This document shows positions 46,997-60,091 of a DNA stretch of 64,000 nucleotides, piece after piece. The notes beneath the pieces were generated by a model. That model saw nothing but the letters and a program-made list of their open reading frames with translations, did not search any database and was not told where the DNA came from. The translations under genes were made by a program, and so were the position numbers. The stretch is from Epiperipatus broadwayi (Eukaryota; Onychophora; Udeonychophora; Euonychophora; Peripatidae). The stretch covers positions 19,426,353-19,490,352 of the forward strand of contig JAQFVV010012394.1 of the NCBI GenBank assembly GCA_028023455.1. Direction: 5' to 3'. The first letter of the stretch is position 1; each line of letters starts with the position of its first letter.

Positions 46997-49900
46997 TATT
47001 TTGTTTGACATAATTTTTTTTTTTTTTACATACATGACACTTCTATTCTAGAAAATATTGTTTTGTAACTTAGCCATTTTGCTAAAAATATTTTACTTCA
47101 AAATTAGAAAGACCATATACAGTAATCGAATTGTGTGGATTATAAAATTTGAAGGCTTAAGAAAGTAATGTACTAAGTGTTGAATTAGGACAGAATGTTT
47201 TTTTTTTTTTTTTGTGGAAACCATCCACAATGTTGCATTTAATAGTAAAGAATTACAATTAATAATCAAGGAATTTTTAGAGCATGCACTGTTGTTACAT
47301 GTCATAAAGAATTAACTATTTCCAGTGGTAACAAAAACACTATATTATTATGGCACCATATTATTTGTAGTATTATAATAATATTTTTCACTGAAAAGCA
47401 TTTGTTTTAAAGGTTAGTCTTTACATGAAAATTAGTAGTAAATGTTTTACTATGAAATATTTTATGGATGGATGATAATCTATTTTGTTTTATTAAACTC
47501 AAAATTTGAGCCACCGAGAATCCACAAATGCATGACAAAATTATCGTGTGGTTTCTATTTTTTTATTTGGGAGGCAGGGGAGGGATTATTCATGAATAAC
47601 TTTACTGATTAATATAAATTACATTACAAATTTTGTGATTTTCATCTACAGCAAGTCTGAAATATCAATCTTCCAGTCTTATAAGATGGGGAAACTCATA
47701 TGGAAGATTGTCATCTAGAATAGAGAATAATAATTAGATAGTTTTCTAATGACACATCACCAGAATCTCTTAACTTGAATTTCTGGATTCAAATCTAGAT
47801 TAAAACAGGCATGGAATTGGGGTGGGGATGGGTTATAAAATGATATTTTGACAAATCAATCTTTATTTTAATTTTGAAAATAGTTGTAACTTGGACATAA
47901 AATTTTGTTTTAAGAGTGCAAGGTATTGTTCAGGGGTTTTACAAATTTATTTAAATAGAAACAAAATAAACAAACTAAAGATTTAGGAAAACATTTATTT
48001 TAGTACATCTTTAAAATTTAGCGGAAAACATTAATTAACATAAACGAGATTTACTGACTTGAATTGCTACAGAAATACTAGCATATTTTGGAAATCCAAA
48101 AATGCTGGCACTGGGAAAAATATAAGATCTATTTTATTATATTTACTTTTGGTATGAAAATCATATAAAAATATTCTATCTGGGTAAACATGTTTTCATT
48201 TTATGTTAGTAAATCAATTTTATATTAGTTTTGAATTATTATATCTTATTGATAATAACCTTGCATAATATCAGTGAAGATAATAAGTGGACTTGTCAAC
48301 CCTGGCTGGCAGAACAGACTTGTGGCTCGACCAGGTTATAGTTTCATCCTTCCAGGCCACGCAAGATCAAGTAGTGCCTTCTCGGTGATCCTGTTGTCTT
48401 GTCTTCCGGCTCTAAAATGTAAACCTTGTACATTTGTTTAACCTCTGTATATACTTGCTTTCTTTTCTTGTACATTGACCCAATGTGATTAATAAAATTG
48501 ATTTTTGAAAGTAAAATTGCTTTTCTTTTCCTAAAGCAATTTTCCCAATTAATTTTAAAGGTACCCAGGTTTCTAATATTACCTGCTTTATTAGCTTGTT
48601 TGTTTTATTCATATTTTAAGAACTTGATCACTAAACAAAGCCATCAATATAGAAGATTATGCAACATCTTTTGGCACTTCATATATTGCTCTTTATCAGT
48701 GTTTCCCTAACTATAAGATTTTGATATTTATAAAAATCTTACCCCCACCTCCCTTTTTTTTTTTGCCAAATCCTAAAATATCACATTTATATTCATAGTT
48801 TTGAATATTTGGTTTTTTTAATTTCTGACTTTTTCATTTTCAGTACTTATTTTTAAAATATTTTTTTTATTGGACGAAGAACTGTATGTTTAAAGTATCA
48901 GGAAACAAAGCTGTAACTTGGGATAATTTTTTTTTTTTTTTTTGGCTTTCTTCAATAACATGAAAAATGATCATTCTATCAGGAATGTATGATAATCAGA
49001 TTTTCTTTTGTATATATTTCCTTTTAATATGAAATAGATTGAAAAATTTTCTAAGAGGGCTTTATAATTTCACAATACGAATTTGCAATTAAATTTTCAA
49101 TCATTAGAGATGATAATTAAAATTGCATTACATATATCCAAATTTTTTTTGCTTATTATCTACTATAGGTTAGATTTAGCATTTAACAACTCTAATGATA
49201 TCCACAAGTTAATATATGATTTATGTGTAAGATTTTTTATCATTTACTTGCATGCAACATCCAAAATACTATCTATTTCATTCTGTATAGGCATTATTGA
49301 CAATTTGTAATCCTTCATCATTTTACAAATGTGTGATACTCTCATTCTTTATTTAATAAGGCATATAAAATTTGAAACAAAGAATTGACTATGTAACCAA
49401 TGATAAAATTCTTGTCTGCCATAAGGAAATAGCTTGAAAATATAATGATCAGAAGTTTATATTAATGAATCTAATACACCAAATATGCTTATTCATGTAC
49501 TGTATGGGACAGACTCTACAAAGTGAATTCATTAAGGCCGACATTTATTTTCTGTGACACTTTGAGTATATATATATGAAGCAAAACAAATTCCGAAGAA
49601 CATTCAACAATCTGTTTTTAAAATACTAGTGTTAAATTTTGAATTACCTTGAGTATGCTTAAATATGACTCAGCAAACATCGTGTGTGCCTGTTATTTAT
49701 ATTAAATTGCAACTTTTATTTATTATATGATGATAGTTTTATATATTTTACGAAGATAATTCGTTTTTATTCATTCATGATATCATGGTTCCTGCTTATC
49801 AACTTTTGGCAAATGTTTTCAGAATAAAATGTACATACAATATGTTAAAATTTAAATATTACTATTCAGCAACTCAAAGAAAAGTAATTTACCATCTAAC

Positions 49901-51794
49901 CTAATTATAATTTTTTTTTTTAAAAATTCATTATTACTTTAATCTGTGTTTGTTTGCTTAAAAAAACAACACAATTTTTGATAATACATTTGTTTGAGAA
50001 CAAACTTATTCTATAATGAAACATAGTAATCATAAATGGGTTATTAGTATTTTAATGCGAAATTTTGGCAAAAATTTTTTCCCCATATATGTATAGTTAG
50101 TACATTCATTAACTATGCACATGACCTTGGGATTCAAATCTGAGCAAATTTTTTTTAGCACATTCCCAGTTTAGCTAGATACCTAATTATTGAATGTTTA
50201 ATTAATAGGTCATATAGCTATTCTGAGCATCTTAGAGGATAACGGTTGCAAGTTAAATTAATCGATAAATGATTGTCACCATGCTGGCCATAAAATTGAT
50301 TGTAATATTTAGCTCTTATCACTGGTGAGGCAGTTACTGTACTTCTATGAGCATTGAAGTCATGGTTTACCATTATCATTTAAACAGTATATTTTTAGAT
50401 GTAAAAGTAAATATTTCCAAAGACTGAGAAAAGATAAAAAAATTCTCCACTGTATTGACTCAAACTAAATAGATAAATTCTCTGTCTATTTGATAAAGTT
50501 TTAAATTTTCTATAAAAAAAAGATTATTTGTAATCTGATATTAATTTGTACTAAGGATATCTGCTATATATGTTTGCCAACAAAATCATATTTGATTAAG
50601 AAAAATTTACCTAGTCAAATAAGGAAAAAGTACATTGCATATGAACAAGAGTGTCTCCATTTTGAAGTTTAAATTAAGTGATTGATCTATAAATATAACT
50701 AATACTGAAACTAATCTTAAAAAAAATTCAACTACATAATTTTCAGATTTTGAATTTTTCCTGTTATTTCTCTACTAGTAAAAAGTTACATTTAAAAAGT
50801 AAAATGCCTATTTAAACTAATATTAATAATGTTAAAATTAAACCATAAGTCATTGTTAACTTATGCCTTAAAAATACATTATATTTTGCTAATAATTCTC
50901 AAGCTGAAAATTCATTGCTTAATTATGATGACTAATTTTAAAACTATTAAAAATAAAAGAACATTGAGGATGAAGAATAAAAAAAAGTGCATGATTAATT
51001 TTTTATTAAATATTCAAACCCTATTTACTACTAATAATTTCAATAACTTGCAAAAAAATGGTTTTCTCCTACAGACTTGATAACTGATTGATAGCCAAAA
51101 ATCTGCAATTATGAAAACAAATAATGTTGAACACCTTTTTTGAAATTAAATGCTTAGAAGGAATACAATTAGTTTTACCCACACTTTAGAAATCTTACCT
51201 TCTTTCTTCCTTTTCCATTTTGTGGCCATGTTCTATTTGTGAGAACACATATATTGATTATTTTAATGCCCTTGCAGTATTAAACTTAGAAATACTGTTG
51301 AATATGTTCCACTATTTCTTGCTAAAGGATTTCTTGCCATTGTTTCCAGACTTGTAAAAACTTCTATATTCTGAGTACAAGATCTTATCCATTAATGGAT
51401 ATAAAAGATATATTTCAAAATATACATTATTAGGTGCCATTCTTTTGTATGTACTACATATTGACAAAGCCATAATCCATAAATAAAAGTTGACTTTTTT
51501 TTTTTAAGAATGAAAATATCAATTTGTTTTAAATAGTAGGTTTGGAGGAAGAAAAACAAACAAAATAACTTGAAAAGAGTAGTAAAATTTATTTAGAAAA
51601 CAGATATGATACAATGTACATTTTAATATGAAATGCTATATACATTTTAATATTTAAAATATTAATCATTCATAAATAAAATTGATAATAAATAATATAA
51701 AAGTAAATAAAATTTATTTAAAACATTCATTCCTTATAGCAATCTTATCAAGATGTCTTTTTTTAATAATTACTTGATAAACTAATGTTTTTCT
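46997..51794. other. AT-rich stretch; one less AT-rich patch at 48285-48500
   Basis: No gene that I can support. 48285-48420 is less AT-rich (CTGGCTGGCAGAACAGAC and following) and ends in an AATAAA at about 48490, so it could be a piece of a transcript 3' end. The ORFs at 47093, 48412, 48498, 49083 and 50829 lack recognisable content. Long poly-T runs occur at 47199-47214 and 48928-48943. Confidence 0.4.
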
Positions 51795-52985
51795 GAAGGT
51801 TTGTAATGATGTTATTTTAGTTGTATTTATTTATATATTGAACTTTTTCCATCATCTAATATTAAGTATTGAATGTCTATAGAAAAATTAAACTTTGTTT
51901 AAATTTTTCAATTATATTCAACTGTTAATAATAGCACACAGGTTAGTATATGCACAACATTTTGAGAGATTATTCTCCTCTCCAGATGTTTCTGGCCTGA
52001 CCAATGACAATATTAGCATGGGAATTGAACCTGTACCCTTAGATTCTTGAATATTAAATTTTAAGGTAACACTAACCAACTGGGACATCCTGCAGAGGCA
52101 ACAGTCAATAGAAATTTATACTTATCTATCTATAAGTTTCCACGTGATTTCTTCACTTTTTCCTAAGAGCAGAGTTGACTTGTGGTTTCCATACAGTGTA
52201 TATAATCACACTATAGGTTGGCTTTTGGGGTTATTAGTCATTGTCATGTGAGCATCTTTGAATTTTTTCTTTGAACATTTTCCTCTCTATCCAATATTTT
52301 TTGTATTTTCCCAAATTTGCAATCAGTATAACATCAGAGCTATACCAACCTACAAGGAATTCTAACATCGTCAAAGCCCAAACTTAAAATGCTAAAAAGC
52401 AAAAAGTGTGTCTATGAAATATCATGTGAATGTGGAAGAATGTATATTGATGATACCAATCACTCCATTGAAAAGTGATTGCAAGAGCATAAGCTGATGA
52501 TTAGAAGAGGGAAAACATGTCTAAGGTAGCAGACCGTATTTGCATCAGTGAATATATGTTTAATTGGGAAAATACAAAAATATTGGATAGAGAGAAAAAG
52601 GTGCTCACATGATAATGGTAAATAACACCATAAGTCAACTTAGTATGACTATACATAATATATGGAAACCATTAATCAACTTTGCTCTTAGGACAGTGGA
52701 GGAATTGGAAAGAAACTCATAAATAAGTGTATGAAATTTCTATTGACTGTTGCCTTTGGCACATTGGCTCAGTTGGGGTTTAGGTTCAATTCTCGTGCTA
52801 GTACTGTCACTAATCAGGCCAGCAACACCTGAAGAAGAGAGAAGAAGAATACCTCTGGAAATGTTGGACATGTACTAACCTGTGTGCTATTACTAACAGT
52901 TGAATGTAATTGGAAAATTTAAATAAAGTTTAATTTTTTTAAAAAGATATTCATATGATACTTAATAATAGATGATGAAAATAAT
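51795..52985. mobile_element. Third head-to-head PLE pair, both arms 5'-truncated
   Basis: Left arm (51795 to about 52318) is the minus-strand 3' end of the PLE family at 29369-36215: tail, hammerhead-like strand near 51960-51990, tRNA-like block (52008-52093) and the protein C-terminus. Right arm (about 52319-52985, plus) starts further upstream in the protein: CVYEISCECGRMYIDDTNHSI (GIY-YIG, about 52410-52480), followed by a tRNA-like block with its centre deleted (52758-52806), CTGAAGAAG (52828) and the tail. The arms meet at 52318. I found no convincing flanking direct repeat. Confidence 0.75.
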
Positions 52986-53639
52986 TCAATATATAAATAT
53001 AATATCTATAGCAACTCAATCTGTTAGATAGCATTCAAATTATAATACATTTAACACATTAAAAGTAAATGTATAGGTGTGTTTTTATTGCATTATAATT
53101 TGAATGATTTCCTCTGGATGAAGTTTCTATAGAATAGTTTGTTATGTATTTATTAAAAAGAGAGAGTAAGGTTCCTGTAAAGAATGGAAACTGGTTTGAT
53201 GTTTTAAATAAATTTTATTTAAGATTGATTAATATTTTAAATTTTATGATAAAAGACAATAACTGGCAGCAGTTTTTTACTATTAACAATTTTATAATAT
53301 CGATTATCATTTAGTATATATTAATTTTAATAAGCTCATTGAAATTGATCTCATAATTGTTAACTAATATGATATACTTAGTGATATAGTATTTGCTTAA
53401 ACACAGAGTAAATGGCATTTTTGCAAAATATTTTTACACTTGAACAATAAATTATATACCTTAACTATAAATAAAGTTCCTGCTATAATGTTGCTTTTAT
53501 AAATATTTAAAATAATTTAAAGATTAGCACCACACAAAAAATAAATCTAATTTTACTAATATTATATGTACAGTATATTTAAATACATTAATAAATTTAT
53601 GCTATTTTTTAACATTTATTATTTTCCATGCAATAGTAC
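52986..53639. other. AT-rich stretch without recognisable features
   Basis: Nothing visible. Confidence 0.4.
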
Positions 53640-53895
53640 CACCCAGTGCACTCCAGAGTAATCAATAGATGCAAGAAGGTTTGTGCATAAAATCATTATC
53701 TAATGCCTACTCATCTGATAACCCAGATTAGTTTCTAGTTTGTGGCTTTCATCAGTGAGGAGTTTGGGATCTGAGAGCATCACCTAGATCTTTGGATCTA
53801 TTGAAACCCTCTTGTATAGAGAGTTTTGCCTTTGTTTTAACAGCTTGTGTAAACATAGGAAATGGTGATTGTCTGATGTTTAGTGATTTATTATT
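53640..53895 (-). mobile_element. Hammerhead family 3 repeat, shortened foldback
   Basis: Left-arm sequence in minus orientation (GAGTAATCAATAGATGC, TTTGTGCATAAAATC, TGCCTACTCATCTGATA, GATCTGAGAGCAT) joins directly, near 53815, to a right-arm 3' end in plus orientation (GAGTTTTGCC...GATGTTTAGTGATT). The centre and most of the right arm are deleted. No ORF. Confidence 0.7.
53712..53770 (-). ncRNA. Hammerhead, family 3, canonical core but worn stems
   Basis: The minus strand has CUGAUGA (53755-53749), then a weak stem II, GAAAC, UA, and AUC at the cleavage position. Stem I pairs CUCCUCA-like with UGGGUUA-like imperfectly. The core is complete, but the helices have lost pairs, so activity is doubtful. 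Confidence 0.55.
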
Positions 53896-54581
53896 ATAAG
53901 TTAAATACAGTTATTCTAAAACTCAGGAATTTAAATGCTTTTAGTATTTACATATTCTCAAGTCAATAATTATATTGAAAAATATATACAAAAGATGCAA
54001 TTTCTACCAGCACATTGATTTATAAATTGCTGAATTATAAAAAATCAAACTAACTTATTGTTTATCCATATGCCATGTGAATATCTAAAATATATACTAT
54101 CTCTCAACTGTCTTTCATTTATAAAGAAAAGTTTATATACATAATTTTTAAACTTGAAATATCATCTGAAAGGACATTTTAATATTTTTGAAAATAATAT
54201 AATTAAAAAACATGTGATACTGATACTATTTATATTTTAATAAATTTGAAGAAACAATTAAACACTAAATATAACATTAGAATTATTAAGTGTTGCAAAC
54301 GTCATTCAGTATTACGTTAAATTGATCTTGAGTTGCCTTATTGAGAAATTTTCCATTATATGTAGTCTAGATGGCATTCTGTTATAGTGTTATTGGTTGA
54401 TATGGTGAAAATAGTGACATTTAGGATGTACCTGCTACTTGAAATAAATATATTGTTGGAAATTTTTGCTATATATGTTATTCATTTTTCCAGATTTGTG
54501 GAATTTTATTTACAATGATTATATTTAATATATATTGTACCAGTCATTTTTTTATTCTTTTTGATATATTTTTGTGTGCAG
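53896..54581. other. AT-rich stretch without recognisable features
   Basis: Nothing visible before the LINE begins at about 54582. Confidence 0.4.
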
Positions 54582-55784
54582 AAAAAAGAGAAGATATGGA
54601 AGTTATGTTGAGGACATGTGCAAGGGTGGGTAAAGAGATGGGGATTAAATTTAGTGAAGAAAAATCAAATATAATGATGGTTAATACTGGGGAAAGAGAA
54701 GATGTAGAATTTTTATTGGGAGATATTAAGTTAAGTGTGGTGAATAGATATAGTTATTTGGGAATTATTTTAAGTAATCAGAAAAAATATTTGGATGAAT
54801 GGGAGAAAAAAATGATAAATGAAGCAAAGAAAAGAAAGCGATTGATAAAGAAATTAACAGTATTTTCATATAATAAATATGATGTAGCTAGAATTATATG
54901 GAAAGGAGTTGCAGTAGCAGGGTTAACATATGGTAATGATGCATTATATGTTAGTAAAAAGATATTAGATTACTTAGAAAAAGCTCAAAGGGAAGTAGGA
55001 AGACATGCATTGGATGCAGAAGTATGGACAGCAAGGGAGGCAATTCAAGGAGAAATGGGATGGTCAAGTTTTCATATGAGAGATGCAAAAAGTAAAATGA
55101 AAATGTTTGGTAGATTGCAGTTTATGGATAATAAAAGAATAGTTAAAATAGTATTTAATTGGGTTATGAGTAAAGGGCAGGTAACAAGATGGGTGAGAAA
55201 GGTAATGAGGTATGCAAAAGATTTGGATAAAGAATTTATATCAATATATTTGTACAAAAGATGGGATGATTGTGTTAAGAGGATTATTGAGTGTTATAGT
55301 AGTAAGGAATGGGATAAAAGAATAAAGTTATTAATAAAGACTAGGGAGTTAGAGAGATGGAGAAATAGTATGGAGAGTAAAAAGAGTTTAAATATATATA
55401 TATAGAAATAAACAATATTAGGTGTGAGTTAATATATGATAATAGTAAGGAAAGTAGTTTATTGTTTAAGGCTCGAACAGAATCTTTAGCTACAAAAGAA
55501 TATACATGTAAATGGAAAAATATGGGTGATTTATTTTGTAAATTATGTAAGGAAGGAATAGAAAATATTAGGCATTTGTTAATTGAATGTAAATGTTTGA
55601 AAACAGAAAGGGTACATATAATGAAGTTGTTGAAAAATAAATATGAAAAGAGTGATTATACAGAAAGTGAATTATTGGTTTTTATGCTGGGTTTGGGAAA
55701 AGATAAGGGGGATTTAGATATAAAGGTTATAGAGTTGACAAAGATTATGTTGTGGAAATGGGATAGAGCAGATTATGGGTAAAC
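54582..55784 (+). pseudogene. LINE RT C-terminal part with CCHC zinc knuckle
   Basis: Starts just after the expected YADD catalytic site (AEKREDMEVMLRTC) and runs in one long frame to 55405: KEMGIKFSEEKSNIM (RT thumb side), YSYLGIIL, then a long C-terminal domain with LTYGNDALYVS and AREAIQGEMGWSS. The frame breaks at an AT-dinucleotide run (55392-55402) and continues in another frame as FKARTESLATKEYTCKW, a C-x2-C-x8-H-x4-C knuckle (FCKLC..H..EC, about 55535-55590) and KIMLWKWDRADYG to the stop at 55782. RT and zinc-knuckle order fits I-group or R1-like LINEs rather than RTE. The long open frame suggests a fairly young copy, truncated 5'. Confidence 0.8.
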
Positions 55785-56046
55785 TTTGAGTGGGGAATGT
55801 AAAATAAAGTGGCTAACAGGTTTATCTGGGCTTAATTGCTGAGATATTCTTGACTTCGTTTAAGGAGAAGCCATAATACATCACATCACATCAAAGATTA
55901 TGTTGTGGAAATGGGATAGAGCAGATTATGGGTAAATTTAGAGTGGGGAATGTAAAATAAAGTGGCTAACAGGTTTATCTGGGCATAATTGCTGAGATAT
56001 TCTTGACTTCGTTTAAGGAGAAGCCATAATACATCACATCACATCA
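55740..56046 (+). repeat. LINE 3' end in two head-to-tail copies (about 153 bp each)
   Basis: AAAGATTATGTTGTGGAAAT starts at 55740 and 55893. Both copies run through the last codons, the stop, AAATAAAGTGGCTAACAGG and ATACATCACATCACATCA. The second copy ends at 56046. A third copy of the tail is at 20987-21070. Either the tail was duplicated or a 5'-truncated copy inserted exactly at the ACATC tail of the first. Confidence 0.9.
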
Positions 56047-59000
56047 TGGAAAATGTAATTTACGGTGATCAGAAGTTAATGATGATGATGATTGATACCG
56101 GCTAAAACCAGGGAGAGCAAGAGCTCGTTAATATTGTTCAGACAATTGAGAGAAGACAACAGAGACAAACGTCAGCCAATCTAATTTCAAATAATTTTAA
56201 AGTTTATTAAATTTAAGAAAAGAAATCTCAGGCAAATAAAATATGAGTTGGACCTAGATTTTACTGGTATATTTATCAGAGAGTGTACGAGAGTAATGCA
56301 GATATTAAATACCCAGACAGATAAGTTCATTTTCTCACTTACGAATTTAAGATGAATTTCTAATATCTCCCTGCTGGCAATTTATAAAAACCAATTCTAG
56401 CTTCCCAGCTCAGAGATAGCAAAACAATAGGGTCTTGTAGGAAATCAACGAAACAACGCAGGTGAGCATTCCTTGGCCTCGAATAATGCGCTGAGACCAA
56501 GGACATTGTATGTCTGCAGGACATCTCGTGATATACCCTTTTTAAGGCAATTCATGGTTGATTTCAAATACAAGACCAGAAAACATGAGAAGCGATTGCG
56601 ATCTTACACAATCCTAAAAAGTAACAAAATCCTCAACTTCAGAAAAACAGAACCCTAAAGCTCTGAAATAGGAAAAATCTGAACGAAGCACTCATTAAAT
56701 CTCCAGCCAAAAGATTTTCAGTTTGCAGGAAATGCAAACTATGCTTATTCTAAATTAATTACAGTATTTCAACAGGAGACGGGTGAGTTGAAAGAAAACT
56801 ATTAATATCTGCCCAAGCGTTTATTAAAGTTTAGTAATAAAAAAAAACACATTAAGCATATAAAATATTACTCGCAATACACTCTTCAATACAAAAGTTT
56901 AAAATCACAAATACTGAAACGATGTTACACACAATAAGAAATAAAAGCAAATACATATAATAAAGATAATATTGAAGGAATATGAAAAATTAGATGATAC
57001 ATTTACTTTCAGATTAAGCGGAGAATTTAATTAGAGATTTATACCCTGAAAGAATACGAAATATTTACCTTATGGTAAAACGGAGTCCAATGAGTGCACA
57101 CAGTTATTTTTGAGTTCAATATTTAGGTGGCTTTATCTCTTCATGGCAGCAAGTGTAGAGGCATACTTTGGGATCAGTTTTAATTTAGGCTTTCATGGCA
57201 TGAACTGGAAGAAACAGCTTGGGATCAGGAGTTTGTCTAGGTTGGTTTAGCACTGCATCTTGTGGATTTGAATACTCATTGCATGTAATTTTGATATCTT
57301 ATGAAAGCTAACACTATTCAGCAAACATAGATAATAATAAGACATTAGCAATATGTCTTCACGACTGGCAGAAGAATATATATTATCAACAGCGGTCTGA
57401 TAATGTATACAGCAAACTTTGCAATTTATGGTAGGATTGCAAACCAAATAAGAATCTCATAGAGTAATACGAATGAATAATAATCATGAACAGCAGAATA
57501 AAAAAATCTGCGACAATTTTTTTTTTGAGCAAAACAATCTAGATCAAGCCAATAATAAGACAGAAACTTTTGGGCCATTTATATGCTCTCTTATCTCCCA
57601 CATAATCTTTTTTTAATTAGGAGTTTTAGTCCAGGGCAAATCTCTTATCTCATAATTAATCTTAATTAAAAATTCTGAGCAGGGCTATTATCTTATTTAA
57701 AAAAATAATTAATGCAAAATTAAATCTCCGCTCATTTCAAAATAAATTAAAATAGATTACAATTAAAATAAAAGCACAAGAATGCAATTAACGTTTCTTG
57801 TAAAACTAAAATCTTTTTCAAAAATATTAGAAATTTTAAATTAGCACGTTTTAATAAATAGATTTAAAATAAAAGACAAATGTCAAAAGAAATTTTATTT
57901 TAAACTAAAATAAAATCTATTGAAGAAAAATAAAATAAAATTGCAGACTTTTAAAATATACCAGAATATGTATGTTAATGCACACACTCTTAATATAGAA
58001 AATAGAATAACATATAAGACTTTAAAAATAGTTTTCTTTTAATACTTTATAAAATTAAAAGTTAGATTTAACTTTGCAATGGAATACTTGAAGCGGATAA
58101 AGTATCTGGTTCAATAGATATATTTCTATCATTTGATAAACATATTATTTCCATGTTGTGCTTTTCTTTGTACAGACATGTAATTTTAAAGGAACTGATA
58201 TTTTCATTCTAAATAAAAACAAGAGATCACGTAGTAGTTTTTGGTCACCTTTCACATGTGAATGGTGACTGCCAATTGGTAGTACATACAAAAGAACAGC
58301 ATCCACTATTGTCATTGTTTGTTTTTAAGTAACATTTTTGTTCAAGACAGATAAATTGACTGCTTTTCTATAAATGCTGCCCCCCCCCCTGTGTCATTTG
58401 GTAATAAATTATTCTATGGAAAAGTATATTAAGTGTAATTATTTCAATAAACTGACCATATTTGTTTAAAAATTAACAATGAATTTGTTTTAAAATCCTT
58501 AAGTATAGGTGTGTGAAGATAACTAGAATGATGCATGTAAAGAAACCTTTAATATTGATGATAATATTAATAAGAAATAGGAATGATATCATGAGTTCTA
58601 TGTATTGTTAACTTGATGTAACACAAAATATAATGCTTTAAAAAAATGTTAAATTTTCTGTGAATTCATCTATTCACATAGTGATATTAATTTCAGCAAT
58701 CTCTTCTGCTTTTGATATTGTTCACAGTTATACTTTAATAAGCACATCATCTGTGGTAGAGGATAATTAAAACCTTTTAAATATAGAAAATATAATTATT
58801 TAATCTTGGATGGTAATCTCTTGGATGTTAATGATAAATAATCTGAAAATAAAACTTTTTAAAGTCATAATTAATAGATTTTTCATAACATAATATCATG
58901 GATGTTGGCTGTTTGAAATATCTACTAAATTTAAATACTTAGATAATCATTGGTGACATGCATATAATAAAAATAGCCAATATGTATTTAAAAGTATTCT

Positions 59001-59214
59001 TTATGATTCTTTGGATTTCTTAGATCTTGGAAGCATTTCTAGGTATTTCTGTTTAGTAACATTAAATCGACTTTCATTTTTGAAATGAAGTTACAATATA
59101 TTGCAGTTGTAATATCTTATGTAAAAATGTGTTAAATTTTTTTTTCTAATATTTTTCATTTCTATATATAAATAGAATTACAAAAAATAAAATATTCCTA
59201 TGGAAAAAGTTATA
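56047..59214. other. Moderately AT-rich stretch, no recognisable gene
   Basis: 56090-57250 is less AT-rich, with ORFs at 56473-56658 and 57247-57447 (minus) that I do not recognise. Two diverged copies of a TTCATGGCA...GGGATCAG block lie at 57139-57176 and 57192-57228. A run of ten C is at 58380-58389. Possibly an old unrecognised element; nothing firmer. Confidence 0.35.
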
Positions 59215-59216
59215 TA

Positions 59217-60089
59217 CACCTGGGTCTTGTTTTATGCGGTAGATAAGTTCCTCAGAAAATACGCACAAAAGAAATCGCACAAAAATAAACTTAACTTACC
59301 TTGAAAAATGGGGGATAGGTTCTGTAATTTTCAGAAATCGGCATAAAAGCAAGCAACAAGGAAAAATTACTTTAAAATTTGCAGTAAAAAAGTAAGGAAA
59401 TAAAGTATGACTAATAAAAAATTTCAAATATTTGAAAAAAATTAATACAAGACAAACTTTTTTTATTAACTACAGTATTTAATTTTACATTTTTTCATAC
59501 ATATTTCAATCATTACCGCTATTTCACAATATGTGTTCATTTGTGAACTGATAAAAAAATCAAATTTGTGACATGATGTACAACTAGCACCACTTTCAGT
59601 CTTGTGCTGTGTTTGGATTTCTGTTTCTATATTAAAAAAATGAGATCGCAATCAAAACAAAAAGATTATACATTATCATTAGAAAGATTATTTTCAGTTT
59701 ATAAAATCTTCATTATTATTTATTTTAAAAATGTAAAAAAATATTTATTTCTGTTAATATCTAACAAAATACATTTTAAAAGTTTAAAATTTTTGAATAT
59801 TTATTGCAATATTTTTATACGTACATATAAATCTATTATTATTATTTACTCATTAGTATAAGTAGGTTATTTATGTAGAAGCGAAGATTCTAAATACAGC
59901 TTCAGGCCATATTCACGTTAGCTGCTAATATAATGTTATATTTTTAAAAGAAAAAAAAGTATTTCAAGTCAAAATAAGTTATTAATAATTTAAATTTATT
60001 GATATCTAATAAATATCATGAAATATGAAAGATATTAAGAAGAAACATGAATCGCATTAAAATAATCCGCATAAAACGAGATCCAGGGG
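59217..60089 (+). mobile_element. Tigger-like DNA transposon, non-autonomous copy C (873 bp)
   Basis: CACCTGGGTCTTGTTTTATG at the left and, inverted, CCCCTGGATCTCGTTTTATG at the right, each with TA immediately outside (59215-59216, 60090-60091). Both ends share subterminal blocks with copies A and B. The ORF at 59466-59651 (minus) includes SGASCTSC, equivalent to the tail of the transposase remnant in copy B. No catalytic domain. Mobilised, if at all, by a Tigger transposase from elsewhere. Confidence 0.85.
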
Positions 60090-60091
60090 TA

